Position numbers and translations under genes: made by a program | NCBI GenBank assembly: GCA_030295235.1 | Contig: AP026135.1 | Span: 1-64,000 of the forward strand | Length of the DNA: 64,000 nt | Reading direction: 5' to 3' | Source of the DNA: Fistulifera solaris | Lineage: Eukaryota; Bacillariophyta; Bacillariophyceae; Naviculales; Stauroneidaceae | The notes under the pieces: generated by a model | What the model was told of the DNA's origin: nothing | Database searches by the model: none | The model's input: the letters and a program-made list of their open reading frames with translations, nothing else | Part shown: in pieces, positions 11,377-24,719 of the stretch | Layout: every line of letters starts with the position of its first letter | Position numbering within the stretch: position 1 is the stretch's first letter

Positions 11377-13990
11377 AGCTTGGTGACTGCAAGAATACAC
11401 CGTGCGTTGTATCTTCGCTGTCGTTCGACACTTGGATTTCAAACAGATTGCAATCATCCTTTACTGGTATAATTGATCAGATATTACGACATTCAGTGAA
11501 ATTTACCCGAATTTTACGTGCTGGTACTTAAATGGAGCATTGTAAACATTAGAACTTTTTTTGATCCGTGACCCATGACCATGACCCATGACCCTTAGAA
11601 CTTTTTTTTGATCTCTTAACCCTAAACTTTTCCGCCTCTCACGGGCGGGCGCCTGCCAAATGCTTACTCCGGATTACTTTTATTGCAAAAGATATCGATT
11701 ATTGTTGCTTGTCCTTTGTTTAAGTGAAATAGCTACCCTGTTGTGGTGGTTTTCTTCGTGCTTGGACACTCTGTCGTCGGTTGGCGCTCTCAAGAAAGTG
11801 GAAATTGTATTATCATATAACAATTGTGGTATAACGATGATTTGCGACGCAATCATCAATTTCTTTTCGCGCGCGAAAAGATACTTAAGTCGCCGTTCAA
11901 TTCTTGTCTCGTCTCTAAGGTCCTCTCCCAGCAAGTGAAACTTCTTTGTTATGGGGATGGTTGTGGGAAATAGCGAAGGTGTAGATGCTGTTCGGTCTTA
12001 CATTGGTAAATTGGATATCACCTGAGAAACATGGTTCATGGGCCAGTTGGAAATAGCGAGCGCTACGAAAATGAATCAGTGCACTATGATGATGGTCATC
12101 ATAGAAAACGCTGAAATCGTACGTCTGGAAACAAACTTGCCTGCGGATGATTCGCTTTGCAGGTTCGACGCACAAGTTTAAAAACCATACCAAAACGCGC
12201 CCAATCCAGCAAGAACGATACATATTTTTCTTTCTACAGAAAGATGCTCCTGGAACCACAAAATCACCATTCCAATACCACTCATACGTTTTCCGGCTAT
12301 CCACAGCGTATGGGTGTGGATAGATACCCAGCTTAATGTAAGCAGCGATGGCAATTGATAAAGCGGATACCAAAAAGCAATTGTCCTTGTACAACGACGA
12401 TAATGTCATCGAGACTTGGGCTCGAGCATTGCAGAGATGTACAGTAAGGTAAAAGCAAAACGCAAAAGCCGTTCCAGCTCAATTCGGTCAGTTGGCGTAT
12501 GCCGTTGTGCAGATTTTCCGACGGACTTAGAATGCATACTTCTCTGCCTCTTGATGGCTCCTCACTCCGCTGAAAAATATGAAGGCCGAGAATGGGAAAC
12601 AGGAAAGGATCGTTTTGATAATAGACAGTACCGATGGCTTACTATCCAGCACGAGAAGTGCAGCTGCAATACGTTTTATGACCCAGCGAATGCATATGCC
12701 CATTTTCATGTAAGTTCTTTGACACGCGTAGTGAGTCAGCAAAGCTGTTTGAAATGGCTCTATGAATCGTATCGATAGGACAACAGACGCGGAATTGAGT
12801 TAAAACAGAAGACAGTCAAAAACTCGCCGACACAAAGTAGAATGTGACCGGAAGTCCGACGTTTGGAGGAGAAAGAGTCGATAGGGATCTAGACGGGGCA
12901 TTGATCTTCGCGGCGCAAAGTAAAAGAGAACCCACGTAACTCATAACTCATAGTTGCAAAGCGGTAATCCACAAGGCGGTAGCGAATGCATATTCTTCGT
13001 TTGTTGTTCGGATTCGATGATCGGCATACTCTTGCATCACAATCGCTTGCATGCCAAATGCCCCATACCATGATGCCGCGACAATCACCACACGAGGGAC
13101 TGCGGAAGGAAATGCATTTCCACATGTTGTGAAATGCCTTGTAATAATTATGGAGTAATCTTCAATGAGTGAACGGCTGTGCCCTGTGCAGTAAACTTGG
13201 ACCGTACTTCGTAGTATCCAAAATATCTGGAACGTACACAGCATTTTTGTTTGCAGAGGTACACATTATCCAGAATATCTGGAACCTACACAGATGTTTG
13301 GTTTAATCCAGAAACAATCTATCCGTCTATAATACTTTATACCGCTGCTTTCTGTGTGCTTGCGTAACGTGTAGACTAATATTTAATGTGATTGTCTTCT
13401 TTTTTTACTCGATGTTATCCCCAATCGCCGATCACTATTTCTACATTATTATTTTTTTCTCATATCCTTGTATAATCGATCTATTTTTTTTAAGGAATGT
13501 TGCAAGACGATACCAGGTAGTCGCAAGTTTAATTAATGGCAAACTTGCATTTTTGCATCTCACATTCTAGAGAAGTCAGGATTGAACTTTCTTTGGTGAC
13601 TCGTGACTGAAGGGGCAATCGTGGTAAAAAAGTCGTCTACATTTTGGGGCTATAGTAACTGTCCATGGAAATGATAACCTAATCTCTAACGCCTACAGTA
13701 TTGCGAGTCCGGAATCCTCCGTCATCGCGTCCGCAGCCCGCAGTGTGATGAGAATATCTCGCGGCGCCTCACGATCGCGACGAAGATGATGATGCGATGA
13801 AGGATGTGAGATGTGAGTCAATCACAAACAAAAAGGAATTCAGAAGGTTGAAAAGTCGAAGAAAGGTATTAACCTTCAACATTGCGTTTCATAACAATCA
13901 CCAGACCTTGTCGGTTGCTTTGTATTCGCTTCGCTTTCAAAGCACCCACGTAGTTTCTTTCGTTGTGCTTTATAACGCATAACTAACAAT
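11377..13990. other. Interval without a recognisable gene
   Basis: About 2.6 kb with several ORFs of 80-165 codons (for example 11915-12409 minus and 12416-12778 plus), none of which resembles a known family or has convincing composition. Small direct repeats occur: TTAGAACTTTTTTTGATC at about 11549 and about 11596 flanking a CCATGACC-type tandem, and an AATATCTGGAAC motif at about 13218 and about 13272. One copy of the dispersed GACTGAA element lies at about 13605, 386 bases before the next gene. Confidence 0.5.
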
Positions 13991-15965
13991 ATGATGCATA
14001 CGACAAGTTCCCCAGCCGCTAAAGCAACACTTGTTACACCTCTCACCCAAGCAAATCGCGATGCTGTTGTACAAGAAGAACACGTTATTGATCACTGTTT
14101 AGTGTGCTATTCTTCCTTGGCCGATTATCACGTCATAACACCCTGCGGGCACGCGGAAATTTGCGGTGTCTGTCATTTGCGATTGCGTTATTTGCATGCG
14201 GATCGGAAATGCCCCATTTGTAAAGCGGAATCGGAACAAGTTATTGTCGATCTCACCACATCCGACAAACTTGAATTTAGTGAATACAATATTTGGGGAA
14301 ATGATTTGGGAGCTGACTTTATTTATAATGAAGAAAGTCAAATGTTTGTGCGCACCGATTATTATGAAAGAGAATTGAAGCCACTGTTTGGTTATCGATG
14401 CAATTGCAAGAATTGTTCATTTGATGCAACCGCACAAGTCAACAAGAGCGAAAATAAAAACAATGGCGAGAGCAACCACAAGAGTAAGAAACCCATTCGC
14501 GTCTTACAAGATCATTTACGGATTCAACACAAGCTCGCATTGTGTCAATTGTGTGTCGATCATCAACGGGATTTCGTATCGCAACTACCCCGTTTCACTC
14601 CTTCGCAATTGCAAACACATCTTAGTCGGGGAGATCCAGCCGCTGGGTTTCATGGACATCCGCTGTGTGAATTCTGTCGACCGACCCGTTTCTATGACAT
14701 TACCGCATTGCATCATCATTTGGCTCTGGAACATTTTAAATGTCATGTTTGTGAAAAACAAGGTCTTTCGGATCAATATTTTAAGAACTATTCGCAACTT
14801 GAGAAGCATTTTGATCGACAGCACTTTCTTTGTCGGGATGTGCAGTGCCTCATGGCAAGATTTGTGGTCTTTGGCAATGAACTCGATTTGAAGCATCATC
14901 AAAGGACGGTACATGGGGCGACGCTAGGTGACACCAAGATTCAATTGGAGTTTCGTGTCGCGCGGTCCTCAAATGCGCCGCCAAATCAGTCAGTTCCGAA
15001 CGATGAGGAATTCAATTATGGAGTGGATGGGCAAGCCTTTGTACCTGCCGCTTTGCCGGGCAACAATGAGGGTGGATCAAATACCGTCGCGTTGCATCCT
15101 TTGCACGTGCAACGTACCGCTCAATTGCGAGAGCAGGCGGCGTCTTTGCGTATCTCGAACATCCAGGCTAGTCAAGCAGAAGAATTTCCAACGTTGCAAC
15201 CCAATACGGCTGGTGCTAATGCTGCTCTTCGCACTGGTTGGACATCGGCTGCTCAACGGACAAGAACTCGAGGACCAGCTGGTGCTGTCACGCAGGAAGA
15301 CTTTCCCTCTTTGCCAGCCGCAGCTCCAGCGCTTCGAGGAAAGGTTAATAAACTGCAAGCACTTCGACCACAACCAAAACCCGCATCAGCCCCTATTGCA
15401 TCATGGGGTACGGCGGCTCGTCCTTTACCTTCCAGTTCCGGTGTCAACCATTTTCCGTCCTTATCTTCTACAGCAGCGGCGCCATCGATGGCTGCTTCGC
15501 GGAAAAAAGCCGCCTCCAATGAACAGCTTATCGGATTTCCCTGCGCCACCAATGTCCTCTTCACCCTACATCGGACTTCCCACTGCATCAGTAGCCGCCG
15601 CGAACGTAACGATTGAGGATATGAAAGCGACCATGGGTTCGCTCGGTTACAAGCAGCTGAAGCAGTTGACACAGAACTTGGTAGTTCACAAAACTATCAA
15701 TCCCGTTGACTATGTACAGTCGACGGCGGCCTTATTCGATCACACCAATACCCATCAGAAGTTCGTTACGGCCTTGTTGCAATCATGTCCGCCGCATCCA
15801 GCAGCACAAGAAGCTTTGCAACGCTTGCTTCAATCGCAAGTACGTGGACTTGCAGTTAACAATAAATTGAACAGCAACGGTAGTAGTCAAAATAGCAGCA
15901 ACAATGCATGGACCAAGAAATCAAAGCAAAATAAGGAGTTGCGACAGCTGGCTTTTGGACGATAG
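13991..15965 (+). CDS. ZNF598/Hel2-like RING E3 ubiquitin ligase (ribosome collision sensor)
   Basis: ZNF598/Hel2 ubiquitinates 40S proteins on collided ribosomes and triggers ribosome-associated quality control in the cytosol. The N-terminal RING (HCLVCYSS...CGHAEICGVC...CPICK, about residues 35-80) is followed by the family's run of C2H2-like fingers (CNCKNCSF, LCQLC, LCEFC, CHVCEKQG, HFLCRDVQC...HHQRTVHG, to about residue 310). A low-complexity middle carries repeated EDFPSLPA-type motifs. The C-terminal helical segment (DMKATMGSLGYKQLKQL) ends in a basic tail. The frame changes at an A6 run (15503-15508); removing one A joins the two frames into about 657 residues. Start: ATG 13991, with a second in-frame ATG immediately after. 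Confidence 0.88.
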
Positions 15966-16379
15966 ATCATGCTAATGAAGTCGTTAATGATCTCGCACAT
16001 ATATAGTTAAAGAAATGCAGTTTCCAAGGAGAAGTTAACCTATAGACTTTATAAAGTAGACTGCAGCGATAATGGCGTTTTAGTTTAAGGCTTCCGATAG
16101 AAACATACAACAATCTTGGATATTTCGGCTCTAGTATTTCAATAACAATATAATTAAGTTCATTACTATAACCATTGAACATGGCTCAGGGCAACTTGCA
16201 TGACTGTAAAAGCTTTTACGGATTACCAGAAAATAAGATGATATGTTTTGGTTCAAAGATAAAGATAGTTGTGCCCTTAGCTCGCGCAAATAACTCATTC
16301 TTTGGTTTTGTGATAGTCTTCTATTGCTCAGTTGTATGTTCTACTTCTATTGGTTTCCCAGTGCAAATCGACTGGCAAA

Positions 16380-18102
16380 TTATTCATCTTGCTTTGGCCG
16401 TTTGGCCGACGACTGCAAATAAGCCATGCACTCATCAACTGTCCCGTTGGGAAATTGGTATTGAAAATCCAATTGCCGCTGCTGATAATCGCCAATCATC
16501 GGACCTGGTTTCAACTGTAACTTCTGCATTAACTGTTTACCCGGTAGCAGCGGCACAATCGTCCAAGCCTCGTGCAGTTGTGCTTCGTGAATCGCTTGAA
16601 TAAGGCGTGTCACAGTTGTAGCACATGTATTAGCCGTCGTTGATGTTGGAGCTGATTCATTGCTCGAAACAAACCAAACCGTGGCTGCCAAATACAAGCT
16701 GCTAACCCAATTCGTTCTAGATGCCTTAACAAAACGCCCCGCTTTCAGTCGATCCAACATTAAGACGTTGCTAGTGCTTTCTTGACTTGCCGATGAGTGC
16801 AACCATAAGTCCATGGCCATTTCAAGTGTATCAAAAAGGTTGGCCACACACTGTACATCCACATTTTTTTGCTTTAAGGGAATTTCGAAAAATGAAAGCA
16901 ACCGCCGACGTACTCTTTTGTTTCTCATCTTGACACAAATAATCGCGAAAGGGCAACAAAAACGCTGCAACGGGCGTCCATACTTTGTGATAGTAAGGCG
17001 CCGAGAGAGTGTTAAAAGTTGTCGAATCATTCATGTCTTGTACCATTTTTACAATGTCGTCGAAAGCCTGTAAATAGGTGTTTGTGAGCGACCAAGCCGT
17101 TGCAAGCATAGTATCATCCACCGCTACTTTGTTGCGTTCCAAGGTGAGAGCTTCGCCGTCATTCGGAACTTTTGTTATGCAACTCATAGATGATGCATCA
17201 GGTAGTATGAAAATCGACGAAGCAATGTTCCATTCGTACATGGTGTGCAATGCCGAGACAGCATTCGCTTGCCACATTCCCATGCATTCCTTCCCTATCC
17301 GTTCTCGCGATACTTTCGTCTGTAACAATTGATTCATGTACGTTTGTTTCGCCACCGCCACAAACTCCGGATCGAGCGTAAACGAATACCGTACAGCAAA
17401 TCTCAGTCCTCGCAGCAATCGCAATGGATCGTCTTGTAGAGTAACGACAGGATCGAGCGGCGTCACCAAAACCCCGCGCCGCAAATCGGCTAGACCCCGG
17501 CCTGTCCAATCTTCAATACACTGCGTATGCACATTGAAAAACAAAGCATTCAAGGTAAAATCACGACGCATGGCATCTTGATAAGGCGTTCCTGGTTGTG
17601 TTTGTTGCGGTATTCGACTGTGCGGATTAGAATAGACTTCGGCACACCGGAGAGAGACAAAGTCAACATCCAGTTCCTTGTACAACTTCAACACGGCCGT
17701 TTCTAAATGCTTCGACTGCTCTGGATTCGCTGCTACGATTCCGAGTGATGAAACGATAGTATGCGGCGGTGCATGTTGCGACACAACCCATTCGGCCGCT
17801 TCGACGCCTGTCGCGTGCTCGACAGCAACATCAATATCGTGCGATTGTTTCTGCAATATTTTGTCACGAACCCAGCCACCTGCTAGTCGAAATCGCATAG
17901 GGGAGGGTGCTCTCTGCAATAATCCCAGTAGTTTGTGTTCAGTAGGCGTAAAGTGAATCGGAATTGTAGCGTTCACGGAGTTAATATTGTCGTTCGGTGA
18001 GCACGCGGCCTGTGCTGCTATTTCGCCTTCTACACCGACAGAAATGAGCGTCGGGTAAGATACCGATTCAATAGAAGGTTCTGTTGCTGTTACATCGCTC
18101 AT
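16380..18102 (-). CDS. CCA tRNA nucleotidyltransferase (class II, Cca1-like)
   Basis: Adds or repairs the 3' CCA of tRNAs in nucleus, cytosol and organelles without a template. The class II head is clear: RLAGGWVRDKIL plus SHDIDVAV (G-G-W-V-R and the metal-binding D-x-D), then MRRDFTLNALFFN, the ribose-discrimination region, DDPLRLLRGLRFA (nucleotide-recognition motif) and SRERIGKECMGMW. The C-terminal body is helical and poorly conserved, as usual. The frame breaks at a T7 run on the plus strand (16864-16870); removing one base gives NSLKAKNVDVQ and about 573 residues in total. There is no long targeting presequence, although an internal ATG might allow dual targeting. The gene is convergent with the ZNF598 gene (gap about 415 bases). 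Confidence 0.92.
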
Positions 18103-18244
18103 TATGTATGAAAAGAGGGAAAGTAGTCAATCTTTGTTGTATGAATAATGGAAAATCAATGGATAAAAAAAATAATGGCGAGAGATTATTGCTGTGCGAC
18201 TGAAAGCGAGACATATATCCGGGATCGCTTCCTTTTCCTACGGC

Positions 18245-18493
18245 GGGTACGTGAAAATTGTGTAGGCTTTCCAATGAGTGTACCTTGCTGTCTTCTTCGC
18301 TTTGAATATGAAATGGAGATATGTATAAGTCCTTGGTAATGCCAGCCATACGATAATGAAGCAATTTACTGCTGTTGCGTCCTTGTTGCTGTTGATACGT
18401 TGTGGTCGGAGTTTGACAACTTCCGGGGTGCCCCTTACTCGATAAATTTTCTACCAGGGCTACGTGAAAACCGTGTAGACTTTCCAATGAGTG
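18245..18493. repeat. Pair of about 37-bp direct repeats upstream of the CCA-adding enzyme
   Basis: Bases 18245-18280 and 18457-18493 are near-identical (both contain TACGTGAAAA and TTTCCAATGAGTG) and lie in the same orientation, 212 bases apart, in the divergent spacer between the CCA-adding enzyme (starts 18102, minus) and the UCHL5 gene (starts 18925, plus). They could be regulatory or a simple local duplication. Confidence 0.7.
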
Positions 18494-18924
18494 TGACTAA
18501 ACTCTTTTTTCTTCATTGCTGATAATTCAACCTCAATGATTGACAGCCACATAATAGATGCCGATTAGGCAATTATCATAATGATTAGAGACGAACCGGG
18601 CTGTCTTGTTGTTCATTGTTTTTCGTCGTATGGGGCTCGTGTCTCAACTGACAATCAAATCGTCCTAATACTACCGTAGTACCAGGTACGGTAACAAAGA
18701 GGATCATTACACTCCCTGGCTAGTTGTAACAACCTCATCCTTCATGATCTGTGAGTGCATGCTCTGTACGTCGCATCGTCAGTCTGCGCACAAAAATGTC
18801 GATCGCATTGAGAGTTGAGAGCACACAAATAAATAATGAAAAAATGTTTCATTGATAATTGTTAACCAAAAGCACCCGTCTCCTTACTTCCTCCTTTCTA
18901 CAAAAGAATACTTTTCTCATCAAG

Positions 18925-19991
18925 ATGACAGACCCAAGCAACGACTGGTGCACGATTGAAAGTGACCCTGGCGTCTTTACCGAATTACTCGAAGCCCTAG
19001 GATGTCATGCTGTCGAGTTGCAAGAATTGTATACATTGGATGATATGGATATTATATCATCCGATCAGACGATCTACGGTTTAATCTTCCTGTTTCCCTG
19101 GAAGAGTAAAGAAGAGCGCGCGGCAGCTGCTATCAATAATGCTACTTCGACAAGTCCTGCCGAACAGTCCCCGCCACCGGAAGATCTCTTTTTGCGCATC
19201 AAGTAACAACCAATGCGTGCGCGACACAAGCGTTACTCAGTGTCGTTTTGAATACAGTGACGGATCTCGGTAGTACTTTGACGGAATTCAAGACGTTTAC
19301 GGCGTCTTTTCCGCCTCCGCTGAAAGGAATGGCGATTGCCGGTAGCGAAGTCATTCAGAGGGCACACAATTCGTTTGCGCGGGCCGATGCTTTTTGGCAA
19401 GATCCCACGCAGCCGCGGGCACCTCGGACGGGGTCGAAGGATGATGTGTATCACTTTGTTGCTTACATTCCTTTTCGTGGGACTGTATATGAGTTGGATG
19501 GATTGCAACCGGAGCCTGTGTTTGTAGGGACTTACAACCAGGAGGATGAGATGATCAATACCTCTTGGCTGGCGGTAGCACGTGAGGCATTGCAGTCACG
19601 CATGGCGGAACAGCAAGGGCAATTTAATCTAATGGCGGTCATTCCCAATCAAATGCAGAAGGTACAGCGACAATTGGAGCAAGAAGGCAACAGCAGTGAC
19701 ACGGATATTCTGCAACTGCAACAGCAACTGCAACATGAAATGAACAAAAGGCAGTTGTGGAAACTGGAAAATGAACGTCGCCGACACAACTATGTGCCAT
19801 TGTGTGTGCAGTTGTTGAAGGAAATGGCACGGCAGGGAACGTTGGAGCAGTGCGTACAGCAAGCCCGAGAACGACGTGCCGCCAAAAAAGGCCAAGCAAA
19901 GTCAGGATTGAGGTTAAGGGATTTTAATCATATTCTACATACGGTGTTTAATTTTTTAACAGACAGTGTCGTTTTTGCTTTAAACCATTAA
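18925..19991 (+). CDS. Ubiquitin C-terminal hydrolase UCHL5/UCH37-like deubiquitinase
   Basis: Cysteine protease that trims ubiquitin chains at the 19S proteasome (through RPN13) and, in animals, at INO80. The N-terminus DWCTIESDPGVFTELLEALG is the UCH signature start. The catalytic Cys lies in TNACATQALLSVV, the His in DDVYHFVAYIP and the Asp in YELDGLQPEP. The C-terminal UCH37-like tail (KLENERRRHNYVPLCVQLLK, then a KEKE-like AKKGQAKS) separates it from short UCHs. The frame breaks at a T5 run (19189-19193); adding one T gives EDLFFAHQVTTNACATQ and about 355 residues. ATG 18925 (MTDPSNDW) is preferred over the upstream in-frame start because family members begin just before the W-C motif. 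Confidence 0.92.
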
Positions 19992-20257
19992 TGGACAAAT
20001 TCGCTGAGCTCGTTATGTTTAACGACATGATCGTGGCATGCCTGTTTTGTTAACTCGGGACACCCACGTACATGCCTTCCTCAAATTAATACTTTAATTG
20101 AGACAGAGAAGGAAGATAGATACGGCAGTCTAGATAGACCAAACGCCAACGCATCTCGTTTGTTCTAGATAGTCGATGACGTGTGGCTGTCTTATATCGG
20201 ATAGACCGGATCCTCCCGTAGCGCGTTTCGCTGAATTAGCTGCTGGCTGAAATGGTT

Positions 20258-21824
20258 TCAAGTCGGCGGTTCTGACTGCAATGATTGTTCCTGTTCGTTT
20301 TCTGCCTGTTCGTGTGGTTTCTTGTTCATGTTGGCAATAACGCGCTGCGTTAATAACTGTGCAAGCAAAGCAGGGAAGTGCGGTACCTCCTTATAAGAGG
20401 GGGAAGTAATTGACATCGACAACCCACAGCATAGGTTCATCATCCTTGTTCTTACTATCCTCTTCGGGTCTGACTTCTAAAATGACATCAAACCCAAATA
20501 GTTCCAATCGAAAGGCTTCTTTCAAGGCTGCCGCTATGGGTTGCACTCGTTGAACTGTCAGCGGTGGTAGTACGTGCTTGGTAGGATTCGTTCCGCCAGA
20601 CAAACCAAAATCCGCCGGTCGAGGATACGGTCGTTGCGAATCAAACCATAAGGACTTTCCTCCCGTGGCAGGCAAATCGGGCAAACTTCGACGTGGGTGA
20701 ACACTGACATGATCTCCCAGCACATATACTTTGTATAAGACCGAGCCGTGATTGCGATACTCTTGCGTCAACCAGGATGTCTCGGCAATGTGTGGTTCTG
20801 GCAAAGGGCTATCGGCAAATAAAATAGCCATGTGATGACTGACTTGTGTTCCAGCAGCAATAAGGGGTTTCAGAATGAGAGGAAATTGCAACACTCCCTG
20901 TTGTTGACAACCCTCCGTGTCGGTGACGATCGTACTAGCCGGACACTGGACGCGTGGCAATGATGCGAGGCATTTGGTCAATGTCTGACAAATATTGGCA
21001 CGGTTTAAGAGTGTTTGCACACGAACAGGGTCATCGAGGACTAAACACCCGGGTGGTGGGTGACACAAACGGTGAACACGGCGGACGGCAGCGTGTTCGG
21101 TGGGTGTTAAAGGAAGTGATGAGATCACCGTCGCAGGAACGCCGCGTAAATCGTGCAGTATTGTGTGTTTTTGTGCAAGCAGACTAGTGCACAGAATGTC
21201 CTCTGTAAGTTTGTGTAAAATGACATGACAGGAAGGAGTGTCGGTTTCTCTCGTCGCATCATCGTCTACTTCATCTTCAGCTTCCACGGGTACAAATGTG
21301 ATAGGGGGTAGTCGCCACGGAGCTTGCCTTGAACGTCCGGCAGTAGTAGAACTTGATGCTTGTGAAGCGGTACAAGTTCCCATGGACTCATCCGTGGACG
21401 CCGCTAAACGTCCCAAAATCAATCCCAAATCCGAATCACCAACCGTAAAGACTACATGCTGTTGCTGCTGCTGTTGCGGATGCGGTGACAGAGACGTCAA
21501 AAAGGAGATTCTCGTTGATCCCACAAACTCGCTTTTTCCATCACAACACTCATTGTACTCATCTTTTTTGGGTCCAAACGCATATCCAACTACAATCGGT
21601 ATCTGCGGAACAAGATTCTCGTAAGTATCGGGAGCAGAATCGTCCTCATCGTCATTATCTAGTGATTCTTCGAGATCACAGAGTGATATTCTATTAATCG
21701 TTGCCTCGTTCTGGCCTTCCTCTTTGTGTAAAAACGTGTCCGGAAAAGGAGTACTGGTAATGCTGCTAATTTGCTGATCCTCTTCTTCCTCCTCGTTCCC
21801 CGACCATGTATTTAACCGTGTCAT
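20258..21824 (-). CDS. Inositol 1,3,4-trisphosphate 5/6-kinase (ITPK)-like
   Basis: ATP-grasp kinase of the inositol phosphate pathway leading to InsP5/InsP6. The N-terminus is acidic and disordered. The ITPK core starts with IPIVVGYAFGPKK and continues with CLVLDDPVRVQTLLNRANIC, FPLILKPLIAAGTQVSHHMA (ATP-grasp lysine and the H-x-M-A loop), SVLYKVYVLGDHVSVHPRRS, ELFGFDVILEV and the metal-binding VVDVNYFPSYKEVPHF. The last motif is complete only after removing one base from the G5 run at 20399-20403; otherwise the protein ends at FPLL. The corrected length is about 521 residues. A poly-Gln stretch from a CTG-type run (about 21460-21480) sits in the variable N-terminal region. Confidence 0.9.
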
Positions 21825-22340
21825 GATTTACTGAGAGGAAGAGAATGTAATAACCTGAAGTAGAGCTTTAGACTGAGCTCTCACAAAGATCAATATTTTT
21901 TCGATTTAAATGGATATGCGGCTTGTGAATCTGTATCGATTTCAGATTACAGAAAGCTAATCGCTTTTTCTATCCATTTCAGTTTTCCGACCTCTTTCCT
22001 ATCGTTTTACTATCTCGAATGCCTCTGCTTGATTGATTTCTTCTTTTGATGTCATTGATTGAAAGTGTTTGCTCGGAGTATCGTTGGTAGGTTTGTTGTC
22101 GTTCTTTTGTTTTCTTATCAATCGCAACGATCCGAACCTCGGCTGCCGGCCGCCGTACAGACGGTCGTTTGGACAGCGCACACAGCCCGTCGAAGAACAG
22201 ACGTAGTACCTAGCTAAAACCAAAGTGACGAGCCGTGCTATTGCCATTCTACATAGCTGGCGTTGAAAGATTGTTTGCACATTATCAATGATATCATCAA
22301 TTATTCTTGTTCACAAATTATTACTAGGATAATGAAACAA

Positions 22341-24719
22341 CTAAACAATGTCCGACGGAGGATCGCCACCTCGTGCTCGTGGTGCATTGGGCTGGTCCGC
22401 AGAGGACGCTCTTCGGATGCGAGTCAATAGGCCCGAGTCTTCAGATTGATCCAATACCGGTTGTTGCTGTCGCGGGGGTGCACGATAACTGGAAGATGGT
22501 ATGGATGACTGCGGGCACTGGATTTCTTATTGTTCTTTCTTGGTTTTGGTTGCTTGGGTGTGACCGAAGGAGTGTCTTCGTCAATTACAACATCAGTCAG
22601 ATAATGCGGGACACCGCTGGATCGATGACGACCCAAATCGCGACGATGCGAATTACGACGGACACTGGTCATACGACTATTCCCACCGTGAGGTCGTCCG
22701 ACTTGGGGCTGCCATCTTCTTCGTCCGTGGAGCGGGTAGCATTAGAACCGTCTTCTCCTTCTTCTTTCATGGACCAGAATTGATTCTCGGCGTCTAACTC
22801 AGCTATGCTCTGACTTACATCTCCTCTACCTCCCATGCGGTGCATCATACTAGGTGCCTTGCTGACGGAATAGTCAATGCCCAGACCACGAAAGCTCCAA
22901 TCGTAACCATTTTATGAAGCACGGCTGTGATCACGACTGGCACGACTGCGCTCGCTGTCGAATAGTGGCAGCAGGATGACCGGGCTTGCTCCACTCAATG
23001 TGAGTTAGGACGTGGTATTTACTGCTTTCTCCGATCTGGGACGATTCCTCGGCGTTACGGGAGTAATGGAAACGATTAAGCGACGCATGTGACAGCTCTT
23101 CCCGGAAGCGATTGCGGCTTTCGGCAACAGTACTGAAAGTAGACAAACCAGATTTCGAAAGCGCCGACAGGGACATGACGGACATGCTGGGTTCTCCGAC
23201 ACTTTTGATTTCGGTCTCTTTGGGAGCTTCTCCGACGCTGCCTTCTTCAATAGCCATGTTTTCGGCTTTCGCACTACTGAGGCGTGACACGCCAAGCAGA
23301 TTCTCCAGCCACTTGCTTGAGATGCGCGACACGACAACAAACGTTCTTGGCGTCCGTGTAGATGAGTAGCGAGAAAATGGCGTATTGAACAAACCACCAA
23401 GGATTCTTCAAGCTCGGATGGCACAAAGAGAACGCAAAAAGCGTACTGACAGGTCCGATGATGGTTGTGAAAGCGGTGGCACTGAGCAAGAGAGGATCCA
23501 AAAAATTGAATTCGCGGCCCTGAATGTACCAGTACAGAAGAAGGGTAATGATCTGCGATGCGATCCAAGGATAGATTTCTCGGATAAACAGAAGCATAAA
23601 CATGCCGAACTTTTGTCGAAGACCCAAGTTGTGATTCAATATTAGGGGTATGCAGTGCTTCATCGAAACCTGCATCCAACCTTGCGCCCAACGCAAACGC
23701 TGATTCCAAGTATGAAGCGCAGTGGTCGTAGATAGCTCGCGACTGATGAGTTTTGGGTCGGTCTGTAACAAAGAGAGAGAGGCAAATGAGTACAGTCGTC
23801 CCAGAAAATTTCATCGCACACTTCGGCATATAAGTACTCACACCAATGTTTCCGCCTTCAGCCAGCACCCGCATACTGCTATCAATATCTTCAGTCAACA
23901 TGCTACCAAGCATACCAATACGCTTCAAAAGAGGACTCTTCCAGTATCCATTCGAGCCACCAAACACGCCGAATCCGTCCACGAACGGTGCGACCCGGAT
24001 GGGCGACGGCATATATTGTTTCGAACTCAATAGCAACCATCTTGGCCATCCAGGTTTCTTCTGGGTTTCCGACTTAGACAGTGACCTTGCACGACATCGT
24101 AGCCGTTCGATAACCAGCGCCAGGCTCGCGAGTATGAATCCAGATCAGGTTGGTGATCAGCATCGAAGACTCCCACAAAATCTCCGACGACAAAGTCCAG
24201 AGCGGCGTTCAAGTTCTGACTTTTACTTCGACTGTTCTCAATTTTCAATACCAACAGGTTAGGATGCTGATTGGAAAGCGCTCGAAGGTCATCTTCGATG
24301 GGCATAGGTACTGGTGTGTTGTAACTGAGAATGACTTGAATACCTGGTTCGTACTCGATGCTAAGGAAATGTTCTAAAGTTTCCATGATGGTTTCAGCCT
24401 CGTTAGGCATATAGGCGCAAATGATGGCAGAGGCAGGCGCCTCAGGAGCTCCAGGCTTTGTCGGGGCGCCCTTATGAAAATATGCAACAAAACATTCCGT
24501 CAGAATCAAAATGGACATGACGTTCAAAAACAGAAGTGTCGCCACGTAAACTCCGTATGTTATATCGATTCCGACCAGATGAAAGAGATAGAAGATGAAC
24601 ATAGGAAGGAAGACAGACAATGCGTAGGATGCGATGACTTGCAGGAAGTCCATGCCCATCGCCGTGATTTTGCCATCCTTCATGAACCATCGGAAGGAGA
24701 AGAAGTCGATGCAGCCCAT
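22341..24719 (-). pseudogene. Family-2 membrane glycosyltransferase, decayed paralogue
   Basis: GT2 enzymes of this type polymerise sugars at the membrane. The frame starts MGCIDFFSF..., with two membrane segments (about residues 24-75), then SAIICAYMPNEAETIMETL, the D-x-D region FVGVFDADHQPD, the SNGYWK segment, SMLTEDIDSSMRVL (T-E-D) and WNQRLRWAQGW (intact Q-x-x-R-W), followed by three or four membrane helices and a Ser-rich tail. A 79-nt GT-AG intron (23763-23841) sits at the same position as in the plus-strand paralogue. Lesions: frame changes near 24055, 23996 and 23282, a 2-base loss near 22956 and a CAA-to-TAA stop at 22912-22914 relative to the duplicate at 25944. The N-terminus is about 120 residues shorter than the paralogue. 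It may still make a truncated enzyme if some breaks are assembly errors. Confidence 0.72.

Noticed and set aside
12416-12778. 120-residue hypothetical gene
   Set aside because: ATG-initiated but no motif, no conservation evidence, and similar lengths occur by chance in this interval.
15500-15540. Programmed ribosomal frameshift in the ZNF598-like gene
   Set aside because: The same kind of single-base homopolymer break appears in eight other unrelated genes, so sequence error is simpler.
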